A stretch of 64,000 bases of DNA from Clostridioides difficile (lineage in GTDB: Bacteria > Bacillota > Clostridia > Peptostreptococcales > Peptostreptococcaceae). A program made the translations under genes and the position numbers. The stretch covers positions 124,001 through 188,000 of the forward strand of contig NZ_JRHN01000038.1 of assembly GCF_001299635.1 (NCBI RefSeq). Direction: 5' to 3'. Of the stretch, positions 1 through 11,100 are shown piece by piece; position 1 is the first letter of the stretch, and the number at the start of each line of letters is the position of its first letter. Below the pieces are notes generated by a model, which had not been told where the DNA came from, did not search any database, and was given only the letters and a program-made list of their open reading frames with translations.

Positions 1-1197
1 ATTTCTAATATAGATTTTTCTGATGATGTTATAGCTACTATAAGAGCAATGACATCACTTGGAGCTATTATAGAAAAGAAGGAAGATATTTTAGAAATTA
101 CGGGTATTTTTTCTAAAGAAGCAGTTTTGAATAAAGAAAATCAATTAAATCAATCTAAATTGACAATAGATTGCAATGAATCAGGTTCTACTTTAAGATT
201 TTTAGTACCTATATCACTAGCATTTGATGGAATAAAAAGATTTGTAGGTAGAGGGAATCTTGGGAAAAGACCACTTGATACTTATTATGAAATTTTTGAT
301 AGACAAAATATAGAATATAGCTATAAGGAAAATCAACTGGATTTAGTAATATCAGGAAAACTTAAACCAGATGAATTTAAAATAAAAGGAAATATAAGTT
401 CTCAGTTTATAACAGGTTTATTATTTATTTTACCAATATTAGACAATGATTCAAAAATAATAATTACAACTGAGCTAGAATCCAAAGGATACTTAGATTT
501 AACTCTTTCAACTATGAGAGATTTTGGAATAGAGATTGTAAACAATAATTATAAAGAATTTATTATAAAAGGAAATCAAATGTATAAAGCTAGAGATTAT
601 AAAGTGGAAGGTGACTATTCTCAAGGTGCATTTTATTTATCAGCAGATGCTATTGGAGGAGAAATTAATATACTAGACCTTAAAGAAGATTCTCTTCAAG
701 GTGATAGTGAAGTTATTGATATTTTATCTAGAATGGGTATGGATATTTTAAGAGAAGATGAAAAAATAAAAGGTATAGTTAATTGTTTAAATAGTACTCT
801 AATAGATGCATCTCAGTGTCCAGATATAATACCAGTTTTGTCAGTAGTAGCAGCTTTAAGTAGAGGAAGAACTACAATAATAAATGCTGGAAGGCTTAGA
901 ATTAAAGAATGTGATAGACTTCATGCAATAAGTGTTGAGTTGAGTAAACTTGGAGCAAATATAGAGGAAAAAGAAGATAGTTTAATAATTGATGGGGTAA
1001 GTAAGCTAAATGGTGGAGTAGAAGTATGGAGTCATAAAGACCATAGAATTGCAATGACACTTGCAATAGCTTCTTGTAGATGTGACAAACCGATAGTATT
1101 AAAAGATTTTGAGTGTGTATCTAAATCTTATCCACATTTTTTTAAAGATTTTGAGATGTTAGGAGGGCGAATTGATGAGTGGAATATGGGGAAATAA
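1..1197 (+). CDS. aroA: 3-phosphoshikimate 1-carboxyvinyltransferase (EPSP synthase), 5' end outside window
   Basis: This is the sixth step of the shikimate pathway: it transfers the enolpyruvyl group of PEP to shikimate-3-phosphate. The reading frame is open from base 1, so the start codon lies upstream; about 398 residues are visible. Recognisable motifs are NESGSTLRF near the visible N-terminus (substrate-binding loop), RIKECDRL and DHRIAMTLAIA near the C-terminus, all typical of EPSP synthases. It overlaps the aroC start by 23 bases, which suggests translational coupling in one operon with aroC, pheA, aroE, aroK and tyrA. Nothing looks truncated apart from the window edge. Confidence 0.96.
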   Translation: MSNIDFSDDVIATIRAMTSLGAIIEKKEDILEITGIFSKEAVLNKENQLNQSKLTIDCNESGSTLRFLVPISLAFDGIKRFVGRGNLGKRPLDTYYEIFDRQNIEYSYKENQLDLVISGKLKPDEFKIKGNISSQFITGLLFILPILDNDSKIIITTELESKGYLDLTLSTMRDFGIEIVNNNYKEFIIKGNQMYKARDYKVEGDYSQGAFYLSADAIGGEINILDLKEDSLQGDSEVIDILSRMGMDILREDEKIKGIVNCLNSTLIDASQCPDIIPVLSVVAALSRGRTTIINAGRLRIKECDRLHAISVELSKLGANIEEKEDSLIIDGVSKLNGGVEVWSHKDHRIAMTLAIASCRCDKPIVLKDFECVSKSYPHFFKDFEMLGGRIDEWNMGK

Positions 1198-2254
1198 TTT
1201 GAAAATCTCAATTTTTGGAGAATCTCATGGAAATGCTATAGGTATAAATATAGATGGTCTTCCTTCTGGAATTGAACTTGACCTTGATAAGATTGATAAA
1301 GAAATGAAGAGAAGGGCACCTGGAAAAAATTCTATATCTACCTCAAGAAATGAAAGTGATATACCAGAAATTCTAAGTGGATACTTTGATGGTAAAACTA
1401 CAGGAACTCCACTATGTGCAATCATAAGAAATAGTGATACTCGTTCAAAGGATTATGGGGAACTTAAAAATTTAATGAGACCAGGACATGCAGATTATAC
1501 AGGGCATGTAAGATATTCTGGATTTAATGACTACAGAGGCGGAGGTCACTTTTCAGGGAGGATAACAGCTCCATTAGTATTTTGTGGTGCTATATGTAAA
1601 CAAATTCTATCACAAAAAGGAATAGAAATAGGAGCACATATAAAAAAAATTAAAGATATAGAAGATATTAGCTTTGATTATGCAGATATATCAAAACAAC
1701 AATTAACAAATTTACAAACTTTAGAGTTACCTTTACTTGATTTATCAAAGGAAGACACTATGAGAGATACTATTATAGATGCAAAACATCAAGGAGATTC
1801 AGTTGGTGGAATAATTGAATGTGCAGTAGTGGGAATTAATGTAGGCATTGGGAATCCATTTTTTGATTCTGTTGAATCTACTCTATCACATTTATTGTTT
1901 TCTGTTCCATCTATAAAAGGTGTAGAGTTTGGTTTGGGTTTTGGACTTACAGATATGTATGGTTCTCAAAGTAATGATGAGATGTATTATGAAGGTAATC
2001 AAGTTAGGAGTAAAACAAATAATAATGGTGGAATTATTGGAGGTATTACAACTGGAATGCCAATAATTTTCAAAGTTGCAGTAAAACCAACACCATCGAT
2101 TAGTGTTCAGCAGAACACAATTAATATAAAAGATAAAAAAAATGATATTTTATCTATTAAAGGTAGACATGACCCTTGTATAGTTCAAAGAGCAGTACCT
2201 GTAATAGAAGCAGTAACGGCTATTGGAATTTTTGATTTGGTGAAAGGACGATAA
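1175..2254 (+). CDS. aroC: Chorismate synthase
   Basis: Makes chorismate from EPSP, using reduced FMN. The ATG at 1175 is chosen because AGGAGGG sits about 8 bases upstream; an in-frame TTG at 1172 is too close to it. Visible family motifs are GESHG at the N-terminus, RPGHADYTG, the glycine-rich GGGHFSGR segment, GSQSNDE, and a C-terminal part with AVKPTPSI. The length of 359 residues is normal. It lies between aroA (overlapping) and pheA (2 bases away), so it is cotranscribed with them. Confidence 0.97.
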   Translation: MSGIWGNNLKISIFGESHGNAIGINIDGLPSGIELDLDKIDKEMKRRAPGKNSISTSRNESDIPEILSGYFDGKTTGTPLCAIIRNSDTRSKDYGELKNLMRPGHADYTGHVRYSGFNDYRGGGHFSGRITAPLVFCGAICKQILSQKGIEIGAHIKKIKDIEDISFDYADISKQQLTNLQTLELPLLDLSKEDTMRDTIIDAKHQGDSVGGIIECAVVGINVGIGNPFFDSVESTLSHLLFSVPSIKGVEFGLGFGLTDMYGSQSNDEMYYEGNQVRSKTNNNGGIIGGITTGMPIIFKVAVKPTPSISVQQNTINIKDKKNDILSIKGRHDPCIVQRAVPVIEAVTAIGIFDLVKGR

Positions 2255-2256
2255 TA

Positions 2257-3453
2257 ATGGAGGATTTAACAAGATATAGAAATGAAATTGATGACATAGA
2301 TAAAGAGCTTATTCAATTATTTGAAAAGAGAATGAATACAGTTCTTGAGATTGCTAAACATAAAATGAAAAATAACACTACTATATTTCAAAAAGATAGA
2401 GAAGAAAAGGTACTAAGTAAAGCTGTAAATAATTTGGATAATAAAGGGTATTCTCAAGAAACGATACAGTTTTTTAATTCTATAATGGAAATTAGTAGGG
2501 GATTACAAAAGAGAATAATGGATGACAATAAAGAAGAAAAATCTGAATGTAATCTAAATTCATCAAATGAGAAATTTGATTTGTCAAACATCAATAAATA
2601 TAAAACTTTAAAATATGAAATTAATAAAAAAAATATCCTAGTAGGGTTTCCTGGTATATCCGGTTCATTTACAGAAGAAGCATTAAATAAATTCTTCAAC
2701 AAAAAAATATCCAAAAAACAATTTAAAGAATTTGAAGATGTTTTCGTAGCACTTAAAAATAAAGAAATAGATTATGGAATAATACCTATAGAAAATTCAT
2801 CTACAGGAGCTATTTCTGAAACTTATGACCTTTTAAGAAAATATGGTTTCTATATAGTTGGAGAAGAATGTATAAAAATAGACCAAAATTTAATTGGAAT
2901 AAAAGGTACAAAACTTGAAGATATAAAAGAAATATACTCTCATCCACAAGGGATAGGGCAAAGTAGTGAGTTTTTAAAACAGAATAGTAATTGGAAACTG
3001 ATACCATTTAATAATACAGCAACAAGTGCTGAACTTGTAAAGAAACTTCAAGACAAAACAAAAGCAGCAATTGCAAGTAAAAAAGCTGCAAATATTTATG
3101 AACTAGAAATAATAAGTCCTTGTATAAATGATATTACGAATAATTACACTAGATTCGTAGTAATCAGCAATCAGATACACATTGATGAAGAATCAAATAA
3201 AATGAGCATAGTATTTTCTGTTGAACATGAAGCAGGAAAGCTATATAAAGTACTTGGGTACTTTGCTGAAAATAATATAAATATGACAAAAATAGAATCA
3301 AGACCTATGAAGGATGCTTCATGGAGATATTTCTTTTATATAGATTTTGAATGCTCTATTTATAATCCAAAAGTGTACAATTTATTAGAATTGATAGAAC
3401 ATAATACAGCATATTTTAAATTTATAGGTGTATATAAGAATAAAATTGAATAG
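2257..3453 (+). CDS. pheA: Bifunctional chorismate mutase / prephenate dehydratase
   Basis: P-protein converting chorismate to prephenate and then to phenylpyruvate for phenylalanine synthesis. Residues about 1-85 form an AroQ-type helical chorismate mutase (RNEIDDIDKELIQLFEKR). Residues about 125-300 are the dehydratase domain, with GFPGISGSFTEEA, PIENSSTGAI and the NYTRF motif holding the catalytic threonine. Residues about 310-395 are an ACT domain with an ESRP motif, the usual site of phenylalanine feedback inhibition. The gene starts 2 bases after aroC. The 398-residue length matches fused P-proteins. Confidence 0.95.
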   Translation: MEDLTRYRNEIDDIDKELIQLFEKRMNTVLEIAKHKMKNNTTIFQKDREEKVLSKAVNNLDNKGYSQETIQFFNSIMEISRGLQKRIMDDNKEEKSECNLNSSNEKFDLSNINKYKTLKYEINKKNILVGFPGISGSFTEEALNKFFNKKISKKQFKEFEDVFVALKNKEIDYGIIPIENSSTGAISETYDLLRKYGFYIVGEECIKIDQNLIGIKGTKLEDIKEIYSHPQGIGQSSEFLKQNSNWKLIPFNNTATSAELVKKLQDKTKAAIASKKAANIYELEIISPCINDITNNYTRFVVISNQIHIDEESNKMSIVFSVEHEAGKLYKVLGYFAENNINMTKIESRPMKDASWRYFFYIDFECSIYNPKVYNLLELIEHNTAYFKFIGVYKNKIE

Positions 3454-3499
3454 TAAAATAGAATTCTTTATTTAAATTTAATTATTAGGAGGTACAAAG

Positions 3500-4309
3500 A
3501 TGAATTTTTTTGGTCTAGTAGGTGAAAAGCTTTCTCATAGTGTTTCACCTCAAATCCATAAAAGAATATTTGAGATATTAAATATTGAAAGTGCATATAA
3601 AAACTTTGAAATATCAAAAGAAGATATATCCAAGCTAGAGAGTGCTATAAAATTATTAGGGATACAAGGAGTAAATGTCACTGTGCCATATAAGGAACGC
3701 ATTATGAAATATTTAGATTTTATATCACCAGAAGCAAAACGAATAGGAGCAGTTAATACAATTTTACTTAAAGAAAATATATTATATGGTTACAATACAG
3801 ATTACTTTGGTCTTGATAGTATGTTTAAAATGGCCAATATTAATGTTCAAGGAAAAGTCGCTGTTATATTAGGAACTGGTGGAGCATCTAAAGCTGCTCT
3901 TACATATCTCCTTGATTCTGGTGTAGATAAAGTTTATGTTTCAACTAGAAAAAAAGATAATAAAAAATTATTAAATGATAAAGCTATATTAATAGACTAT
4001 GAAGAACTTCAATTTATAAAAGGAGATATAATGATAAATGCTACACCAGTAGGAATGTATCCTAATGTTGGAATATCACCAGTACCAAAATCAATTATAC
4101 AAAATTTTGATACTTTAGTGGATTTAATTTATAATCCTGGAGAAACAGAGTTTTTGAGAATTGGTAATGATATGGGTAAGAAAACTTGTGATGGTTTATA
4201 TATGTTGGTGGGTCAAGCAATAAAGTCTCAGGAAATTTGGCAGAATAGAAAAATAAATAATGATATTTTAGATGTTATATATAATGAATTAAAATTAGAG
4301 TTTTTGTAA
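3500..4309 (+). CDS. aroE: Shikimate dehydrogenase (NADP-type)
   Basis: Reduces 3-dehydroshikimate to shikimate. The N-terminal substrate domain shows KLSHSVSPQIH and NVTVPYKE with the catalytic lysine; NTDYFGL supplies the aspartate. The nucleotide-binding loop is LGTGGASKAAL. The 269-residue length is typical. AGGAGG lies 8 bases before the ATG. It is separated from pheA by 46 bases and from aroK by 11, in the same operon. Confidence 0.96.
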   Translation: MNFFGLVGEKLSHSVSPQIHKRIFEILNIESAYKNFEISKEDISKLESAIKLLGIQGVNVTVPYKERIMKYLDFISPEAKRIGAVNTILLKENILYGYNTDYFGLDSMFKMANINVQGKVAVILGTGGASKAALTYLLDSGVDKVYVSTRKKDNKKLLNDKAILIDYEELQFIKGDIMINATPVGMYPNVGISPVPKSIIQNFDTLVDLIYNPGETEFLRIGNDMGKKTCDGLYMLVGQAIKSQEIWQNRKINNDILDVIYNELKLEFL

Positions 4310-4320
4310 GGGGGATTATT

Positions 4321-4854
4321 ATGATAAATAAACCAAAAGAAAAATTAATATTAATAGGTATGCCAGGAAGTGGAAAAACTACAATCGGTAAACTTCTAGC
4401 TCAAGAGTATAATTGTAGTTTCTGTGATATGGATTATTATATAAGTGAAATATCACAAAAAAGTATAGCAGAATTGTTCTCAGAAGGAGAAGATGTTTTT
4501 AGAGACTATGAAACTCAAGCATGCAAAGAACTTTCTATTAGTGATAAAACAGTGGTATCTACTGGTGGTGGTGTAATAAAAAAAGATGCCAATATGGAGA
4601 TATTAAAAGAAACAGGTATAGTTATTTTTATTGATAGACCTGTACAAAAAATTTTAGAAGATATAAATATTAATTCAAGACCTTTATTAAAGAATGGCAA
4701 AGATAGATTATACAATCTTTATGATGAGAGAATAAGTCTTTATAAAAAGTTTTCAGATATTGAGATTTTAAATGATAAGTCATTAAGTAATGCTATATAT
4801 AATATTACGAATGCAATCAGTGATAATTTTAAATTTGAGTTTAAAGAAAAATAA
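4321..4854 (+). CDS. aroK: Shikimate kinase
   Basis: Phosphorylates shikimate with ATP. The Walker A loop is GMPGSGKTT, followed by the DMD substrate/metal motif, FRDYE, and the STGGGV glycine loop of shikimate kinases; RPLL marks the lid. The 177-residue length is normal. A GGGGG ribosome site lies 8 bases upstream. It sits between aroE and tyrA in the aromatic operon. aroK and aroL isozymes cannot be told apart from sequence alone, so the symbol is by convention. Confidence 0.95.
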   Translation: MINKPKEKLILIGMPGSGKTTIGKLLAQEYNCSFCDMDYYISEISQKSIAELFSEGEDVFRDYETQACKELSISDKTVVSTGGGVIKKDANMEILKETGIVIFIDRPVQKILEDININSRPLLKNGKDRLYNLYDERISLYKKFSDIEILNDKSLSNAIYNITNAISDNFKFEFKEK

Positions 4855-4865
4855 TCTAGGGGGAA

Positions 4866-5714
4866 ATGAAGATAATGAATATTGTTATTGTAGGGCTAGG
4901 AGTTATAGGAGGTTCTTTTGCTAAAGCACTAAAAAAAGCAGGATATGAAAATGTATTTGGAGTGGATGTGGATTTAGAAACTTTAAAGAAAGCAGAAGAA
5001 TCAAAAATCATAAAAAAAGGAAGTACTACAGGTAAAGAGCTATTTAAGGAAGCTGATTTAATTATATTATCTATATATCCTAGATTAATTGTGGATTTTT
5101 TAAATAATAATAAGCAATTCTTTAAAAAAGGAACTATAATCACTGATACTACAGGAATAAAAGAAACACTTATCAATGATGTATTAAAAATAATTCCAGA
5201 TGACATAGATTTTATATTTGGGCATCCCATGGCAGGAAGAGAAAAGAAGGGAATTGATTTTGCAAGTGAACAGGTTTTTAAAGAAGCAAATTATATAATT
5301 ACTCCAACTGGTAGAAATAATATAAAAAATTTAGAATTGGTTGAAAATTTAATTTTGGAAATAGGGTTTAAAAGAGTAAAAAAATTGACTTCACAGAAAC
5401 ATGATGAGATTATAGCTTTTACATCTCAGCTTCCTCATGTTATGGCAGTTGCTCTTATAAATAGTGATGAAGAAGATAGAGATACAGGTAAATTTATTGG
5501 AGACAGTTATAGAGACTTAACTAGAATTGCAAATATGAATGAAGATTTATGGAGTGAACTTTTTTTAGGAAATAGAGATAATTTACTAAAATCTATAGAA
5601 AAATTTGAGTCAGAAGTAAATTTGATAAAAGATGCTATTTTTAATAATGATAAAAATAAATTAATAGAATATTTTAGAAAATCTTCAATAAGAAGAGAAA
5701 GTCTAGAAAAATAA
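4866..5714 (+). CDS. tyrA: Prephenate dehydrogenase
   Basis: Oxidatively decarboxylates prephenate to 4-hydroxyphenylpyruvate for tyrosine synthesis. The N-terminal Rossmann loop is GLGVIGGSFAKAL. GHPMAGREKKG and SQLPHVMAVAL are TyrA signature segments. At 282 residues it lacks the C-terminal ACT domain seen in some homologues. Two starts are possible: ATG 4866 is only 2 bases from the GGGGG ribosome site, while ATG 4875 has a spacing of about 11 and may be the real one. It is the last gene of the aromatic operon; a long hairpin follows. Confidence 0.94.
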   Translation: MKIMNIVIVGLGVIGGSFAKALKKAGYENVFGVDVDLETLKKAEESKIIKKGSTTGKELFKEADLIILSIYPRLIVDFLNNNKQFFKKGTIITDTTGIKETLINDVLKIIPDDIDFIFGHPMAGREKKGIDFASEQVFKEANYIITPTGRNNIKNLELVENLILEIGFKRVKKLTSQKHDEIIAFTSQLPHVMAVALINSDEEDRDTGKFIGDSYRDLTRIANMNEDLWSELFLGNRDNLLKSIEKFESEVNLIKDAIFNNDKNKLIEYFRKSSIRRESLEK

Positions 5715-5975
5715 AGATTGCTATTTAAGCTACATGTCGCTGGGTATAGATATAAACGATAGCATATTTAATTGTATTAGTATCTATAGATTTAATATAA
5801 TTAAATATGTTATTGATGTATTTATACCCTTAAATATTGCCACTTTATAAATAATATTAAAAAAAATGGTCTTTGTTAACAATTTATGAAACTTAATTGT
5901 AAAAAAGAGTTATTAATAGTAAAATAAAATGAATCAATTAAATTATAGTTGTTAAAGAGGGAGAGGTGTATCTAC
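5715..5975. other. Intergenic region with a long imperfect inverted repeat
   Basis: Between tyrA and the phosphodiesterase gene there is a long inverted repeat. GGGTATA at 5742 pairs with TATACCC ending at 5829, and most of the bases between them also pair around a short loop near 5782. CTATTTAA at 5721 and TTAAATA at 5830-5836 extend it with a 13-base bulge. It could end transcription of the aro operon or be a small miniature-transposon-like repeat; no gene is seen in it. Confidence 0.5.
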
Positions 5976-8153
5976 TTGAAAAATAGTAGGCCAATATTGA
6001 AAAATATGTTAATCGCATTTATAGTGCTATTCTTTTTTAGTATATTTGCTTTTTTTTATGTGAGTAATATGGATAGTGCACTAGAATATGAAACACAAAA
6101 ATATCTGTCTGAAATTAGTACAGAAAGTAAAATCGCAATAAATAGTAAATTGACAAGTAATTTAGATAAATTAGAGAGTATTTCTAAACTTTTAGAGACA
6201 GAGGATAGCTTTAATTTAGAAAAAACTTTAAAAATTCTAAAATCTTATAACAAAGACAGTAATTATAATAATATTGGTCTAATTTTACCAAATGGGAAAG
6301 GTTATGCTGAAACAATTTTTGGAACAGATTTTTCAGATAGAGATTATTTTAAACTTGCAGTTAAAGGTAAATCTAATATATCAAAACCATTAATAGATAA
6401 AACTACTGGAAAACTTACTGAAACATATGCTGTACCTTTATATAATAAAGGGAAAATTGTTGCTGTGATTGCAGCTGATTATGATGTTGAGTTTATATCT
6501 GAATTCTTATCAATTTCTACATTTAATGGGGAAGGTTTTTCACTTATATGTGATAGTGATGGTAATATAATTATTCCATCGTATCATAAAAATTTAAACT
6601 CAAATATTACAAACCTATCTCAAATTAACTTTGAAAAAAGATTTACTTTTAAAAATATGAAAAAGTCAGACCAAGGTGTAGTGCAAGTTGAAGAATCAGA
6701 TGGGAATTTTTATATGGCATACACATCTCTAGGAATTAATGATTGGTTTATAGCGTCCTTTGTTCCAAAGACGGTTGTATCTAAAAAATTGAATGATTTA
6801 ATGATAGTTACAATTATTGGATGGATTATACTTTCATTTTTATTTTTAGGCATTATAATGTACATACTATATTCAAAGAGAAAGAGCCAAAAAACTATAG
6901 AAAAGGTGGCATATACAGATTTGGTAACTGGTTATTCAAATTGGAGAAAGTTTGAATTAGATGTTACAAATTTATTAAAAAAATCTTCACAAAATAATAA
7001 ATATGCAATGGTTATATTTGATATTGATAAATTTAAAGCGATTAATGATATCTACGGTCATAAAAAGGGAAATTTAATTTTAAAAAATATAGCTAGTACT
7101 TTAGATGAACTAACCAATAATAATGAAACCTTTGCTCGTGTAAGTGCTGATAATTTTAATATATTGTTATCATACAATACAAAAGAAGATATAATAAATA
7201 CAATCAAAAAGATTATAGCAAATAATGAACTTGTGAACTTATCTTTTGGAATTTATGAAATTAAAGATAAAACTTTGACTGTAAGTGTATATAGTGATAG
7301 AGCTTCACTTGCAAAATCTTCAATAAAAAATAATAGTGATGTGAACTTTGCTTTTTTTAATGATAAATTAAGAGATAAACTATTACTTGAAGATAAGATA
7401 GAAAAAGAAATGGAATATGCACTTGAAAATGGTCAATTTGTAATGTATTTACAACCAAAATATAATATTAGATTAGATAAATTTTGTGGAAGTGAAGCCT
7501 TAGTAAGATGGCAGTATACAGAAAAAGACATAATATATCCAGGAGATTTTATTCCTATATTTGAAAAAAATGGATTTATTAGAAAAATCGATATGTACAT
7601 ATTAGAACAAGCTTGTAAAGAAATTAGATTCTTATTTGATAAAGGTATTTCACCATTGCCTATATCTGTAAATTTCTCAAGAGTTGATTTTTTAAAAAAA
7701 GATTTTATTTCAAAGATAGTAGATGTATGTGATAAATATAAAATACCATATAGTTTAATAGAAATTGAAATTACTGAATCCAGTATGTTTGGAGATACTG
7801 ATATTCTATTTGATGTGAGTAGAAATCTACAAGATATTGGTTTTATAGTTTCGATGGATGATTTTGGCTCAGGATATTCTTCTGTAAATATGCTTAAAAA
7901 TATACCATTAAATGTAATAAAATTAGATAGAGGATTTTTTATAGATGATAAAGATGTTGATAAAAGTCAAATTGTTATAAAAAGTATAGTTTCTCTCATC
8001 AAGCAATTAGGAATAAGTGTCGTCGCAGAAGGAATAGAAACTAAAAGTCAAATAAAAATGTTAAAAGAAGCAAATTGTGATATTGTTCAAGGATATTATT
8101 TTTCAAAACCATTACCAGTTAAAGAATTTGAAAAATTAGTCTATAAAATATAG
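5976..8153 (+). CDS. Membrane c-di-GMP phosphodiesterase (dCache, degenerate GGDEF, EAL)
   Basis: Predicted to hydrolyse c-di-GMP in response to an extracellular signal. I choose TTG 5976 because GAGAGGTG precedes it at good spacing and an N-terminal membrane segment follows at once. Order: membrane helix (about residues 9-30), extracellular Cache-type sensor (to about 275), second helix, GGDEF-like domain, EAL domain. The GGDEF signature is replaced by SADNF, so cyclase activity is unlikely. The EAL domain keeps EALVRW, the ITESS segment, DDFGSGYSS, KLDRGF and AEGIET, so it should be active. It is followed 32 bases later by a diguanylate cyclase gene, likely its opposing partner. Confidence 0.9.
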   Translation: MKNSRPILKNMLIAFIVLFFFSIFAFFYVSNMDSALEYETQKYLSEISTESKIAINSKLTSNLDKLESISKLLETEDSFNLEKTLKILKSYNKDSNYNNIGLILPNGKGYAETIFGTDFSDRDYFKLAVKGKSNISKPLIDKTTGKLTETYAVPLYNKGKIVAVIAADYDVEFISEFLSISTFNGEGFSLICDSDGNIIIPSYHKNLNSNITNLSQINFEKRFTFKNMKKSDQGVVQVEESDGNFYMAYTSLGINDWFIASFVPKTVVSKKLNDLMIVTIIGWIILSFLFLGIIMYILYSKRKSQKTIEKVAYTDLVTGYSNWRKFELDVTNLLKKSSQNNKYAMVIFDIDKFKAINDIYGHKKGNLILKNIASTLDELTNNNETFARVSADNFNILLSYNTKEDIINTIKKIIANNELVNLSFGIYEIKDKTLTVSVYSDRASLAKSSIKNNSDVNFAFFNDKLRDKLLLEDKIEKEMEYALENGQFVMYLQPKYNIRLDKFCGSEALVRWQYTEKDIIYPGDFIPIFEKNGFIRKIDMYILEQACKEIRFLFDKGISPLPISVNFSRVDFLKKDFISKIVDVCDKYKIPYSLIEIEITESSMFGDTDILFDVSRNLQDIGFIVSMDDFGSGYSSVNMLKNIPLNVIKLDRGFFIDDKDVDKSQIVIKSIVSLIKQLGISVVAEGIETKSQIKMLKEANCDIVQGYYFSKPLPVKEFEKLVYKI

Positions 8154-8185
8154 TCAATAAATCTTAAATGGGAGGTGGTAAATAA

Positions 8186-11100
8186 ATGATAAGAGCAAAA
8201 TCTTTAAAGAGCATATTGAATATTGTTTTAATATTTTTATTTACAATAATTTCTTTTTCTGACTTTGCATTTAAAACTAATGTTCAAGAAGAAGAAAATA
8301 ATAAAGTTAATTTAAAAGAGATATCTCTTCAAAGTTCTAATGCAATAAAAATAAAATTGGATAGTTCTTTATCATTCATTAAAAGTGTATCAAATATGGT
8401 TTCATACTTTGATACTATAGATAATCAAGAAATAATTCCATTGTTATCTAGAATATCAAAGGAATCTGATTTTCAAAGAATATCTATTGTATCTCCTAAG
8501 GGGATAAGTCATACTAGTGATGGAAAAACTATTGATGTATCAAATTATGAATATTTTAAGAAAGCAATTAGAGGAGAAAGTAATATATCTGAAATTTTAA
8601 AATCTCCAGTTGATGGGAAAGATACTTTTGTTATAGCTACACCTGTGCTTAAAAACAATAAAGTAGTTGGTATTTTGTATGGTTCTTACTACAATGATAA
8701 ACTAGCTGAACTTATAGATATAACGAGTTTTAATAGTGATGGATATATACATATATTTGAATCTAGTGGACGATTTGTTTTAAAATCTTCACATACAAAT
8801 AATCTTATTAAATCCAGTAGTAATATATATGATATATTTAAAAATGCCTCTTTTGATGAAGGTTATAGCTATAAAAAAATATACGAGGACACAAAGAATA
8901 ACAAAAGTGGTTTTACATCATATGAATATAAAGGAGAGAATAGGTATGCCACTTATACACCAATTGGTGTAAATGATTGGTATGTGCTTTCTGTTATACC
9001 ACAATATACTGTAAGAAAAAATATTGATAAAATAAATCAATTAGCATTTTCTCTAATTTTTAAAGTATTCTTATTATTTATTATACTTATAATATACATC
9101 TTTTATAAAAATAATAAATCTCAAAGACATATATTAAAAACAAACAAAGAAATATCATCTATTACAAATAGCATTCCTGGAGGAGTACAAAAATGTACGA
9201 TTGGAGAAAGGTATGAATTTAATTTTTTAAGTGATGGATTTATAGATTTGTTTGGTTATACAAGAGAAGAAATAGAAACCATATTTAATAATGACTTTTA
9301 TAATCTAATACATAAAGACGATGTAAAAAGAATAAAAGAGGAGATTTCTGAACAGCTTCACAAAAACAAAACTATTGAGCTAGAATACAGAGTTATAACA
9401 AAAAATTGTGATGTAGTGTGGGTTTTAAATAAAGGAGAAATTATAACAGAACCTGATGGTAAAGAGTATCTTTGTTGTGTAACAGTAGACATTACAAAAA
9501 CGAAACAATTAGAAAAAGAAATGGAACAAAAAAATCTAGAACTTGAAATGGTATCAGAAAATATTTTAGGTGGCATACTTATAACAGACTTTAATGAAGA
9601 TTTTACTATACAATACACTAATGCTGGTTATCTTTCAATGATTGGATATACTCGCAAACAACTAGAAGAAGAACTTCAATACAAGGCATGTACTCTCGTT
9701 TTTTACGATGATAGAAAAAAGACTCTTAAAAGTATAAAGCATCAGTTAGATAAAAAAGGTATAGCTGAATATGAACATAGAATAATAAGACGAGATGGTA
9801 ATATTATCTGGGTTTCTGTAAAAGGAAGACTAATTGTTGATAGCGATGGAAGTAAAAAAGGTATTTGGATTCTGACTGATATAACTGATTTGAAAAATGT
9901 AGAGCAAAAACTTAAAATCAATGAAGAAAGAGTTAGAATTGCATTAAGACAAACATCAAACACTATATTTGAATATGATATAGAAACAAAATCACTTTTA
10001 AATACTAATAAAGAACTTGATAAGTACAACATTCCTAATATTACTGAAAATGTTCCATATTCTTTAGTAGAATCAGGAATAATTCATAAAGATTTTAGTG
10101 ATGATTTTATAAATATGTACGAGAAAATAATGAATGGAGCAAAGATAGCAAATTGTATAATTAAGATAAAACTTCCAGATAAAAGTTACGTATGGAATAA
10201 GGTTACTTTGACCACAGTTTTTGATGAAGATGGGAAACCTGTAAGAGCAATTGGTATACAGGAAGATATAAGCGAACAAAAAGAGGCAGAAATAAGATAT
10301 AATCAAGAAGGTAAATATCATTCAGCTATATTATCGGAAGCAATGATAACTTATGAGATAAATGTATCAAAAGATACTTTTATAAGAGGAAATGAAAATT
10401 GGTATAAAGAATTCGGAATTAAGCCTAACAATAACTACTCAGAGATGGTAAAAAATATAGCAAAGAATATTATCTATAAAGATGATAAAGATGTATTTTT
10501 AAATACATTTTTGTGTAAGAATTTGTTAACTGCACACAAGAATAATATAAGTGAAATAAAATTAGAATATCGAAGAATGAATCAAGAAAATAAAATGATT
10601 TGGGTTATTTGCACGATGCACCTGATAAAAGACTCTATTACGAATGATATAAAAGCTCTTGCTTATGTTAAAGATATTGATAAACAGAAGAATGAAGAAA
10701 TTAGATTAAAAATAAAAGCAGAAAGAGATACCCTTACAGGATTATATAACAAAGGGACTACGGAAAAACTAATCAATGATTTCTTAGACTCTGAAGAGTC
10801 AAGCTTAGGAATACATGCATTTTTAATTGTTGATATAGATAATTTTAAATCTGTAAATGATAATTTAGGACATGTATTTGGAGATAAAGTATTATTTGAG
10901 GTTTCTAAACATCTAAAACCTATATTTAGAAAAGATGATATAGTGGGTCGTATTGGTGGAGATGAATTTATAGTATTCTTAAAGAATATTCAATCTTTTG
11001 GTAATGCTAAAAAGAAAGCTGAAAAAATATGCGATATATTTAGAAACTCTTATACTGAAAACAAAAAGACATATAAAATATCAGGTACAGTTGGAATTTC

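Noticed and set aside
5715-5975. c-di-GMP riboswitch before the phosphodiesterase gene
   Set aside because: The leader contains a long hairpin but none of the conserved GEMM-I or GEMM-II core bases.
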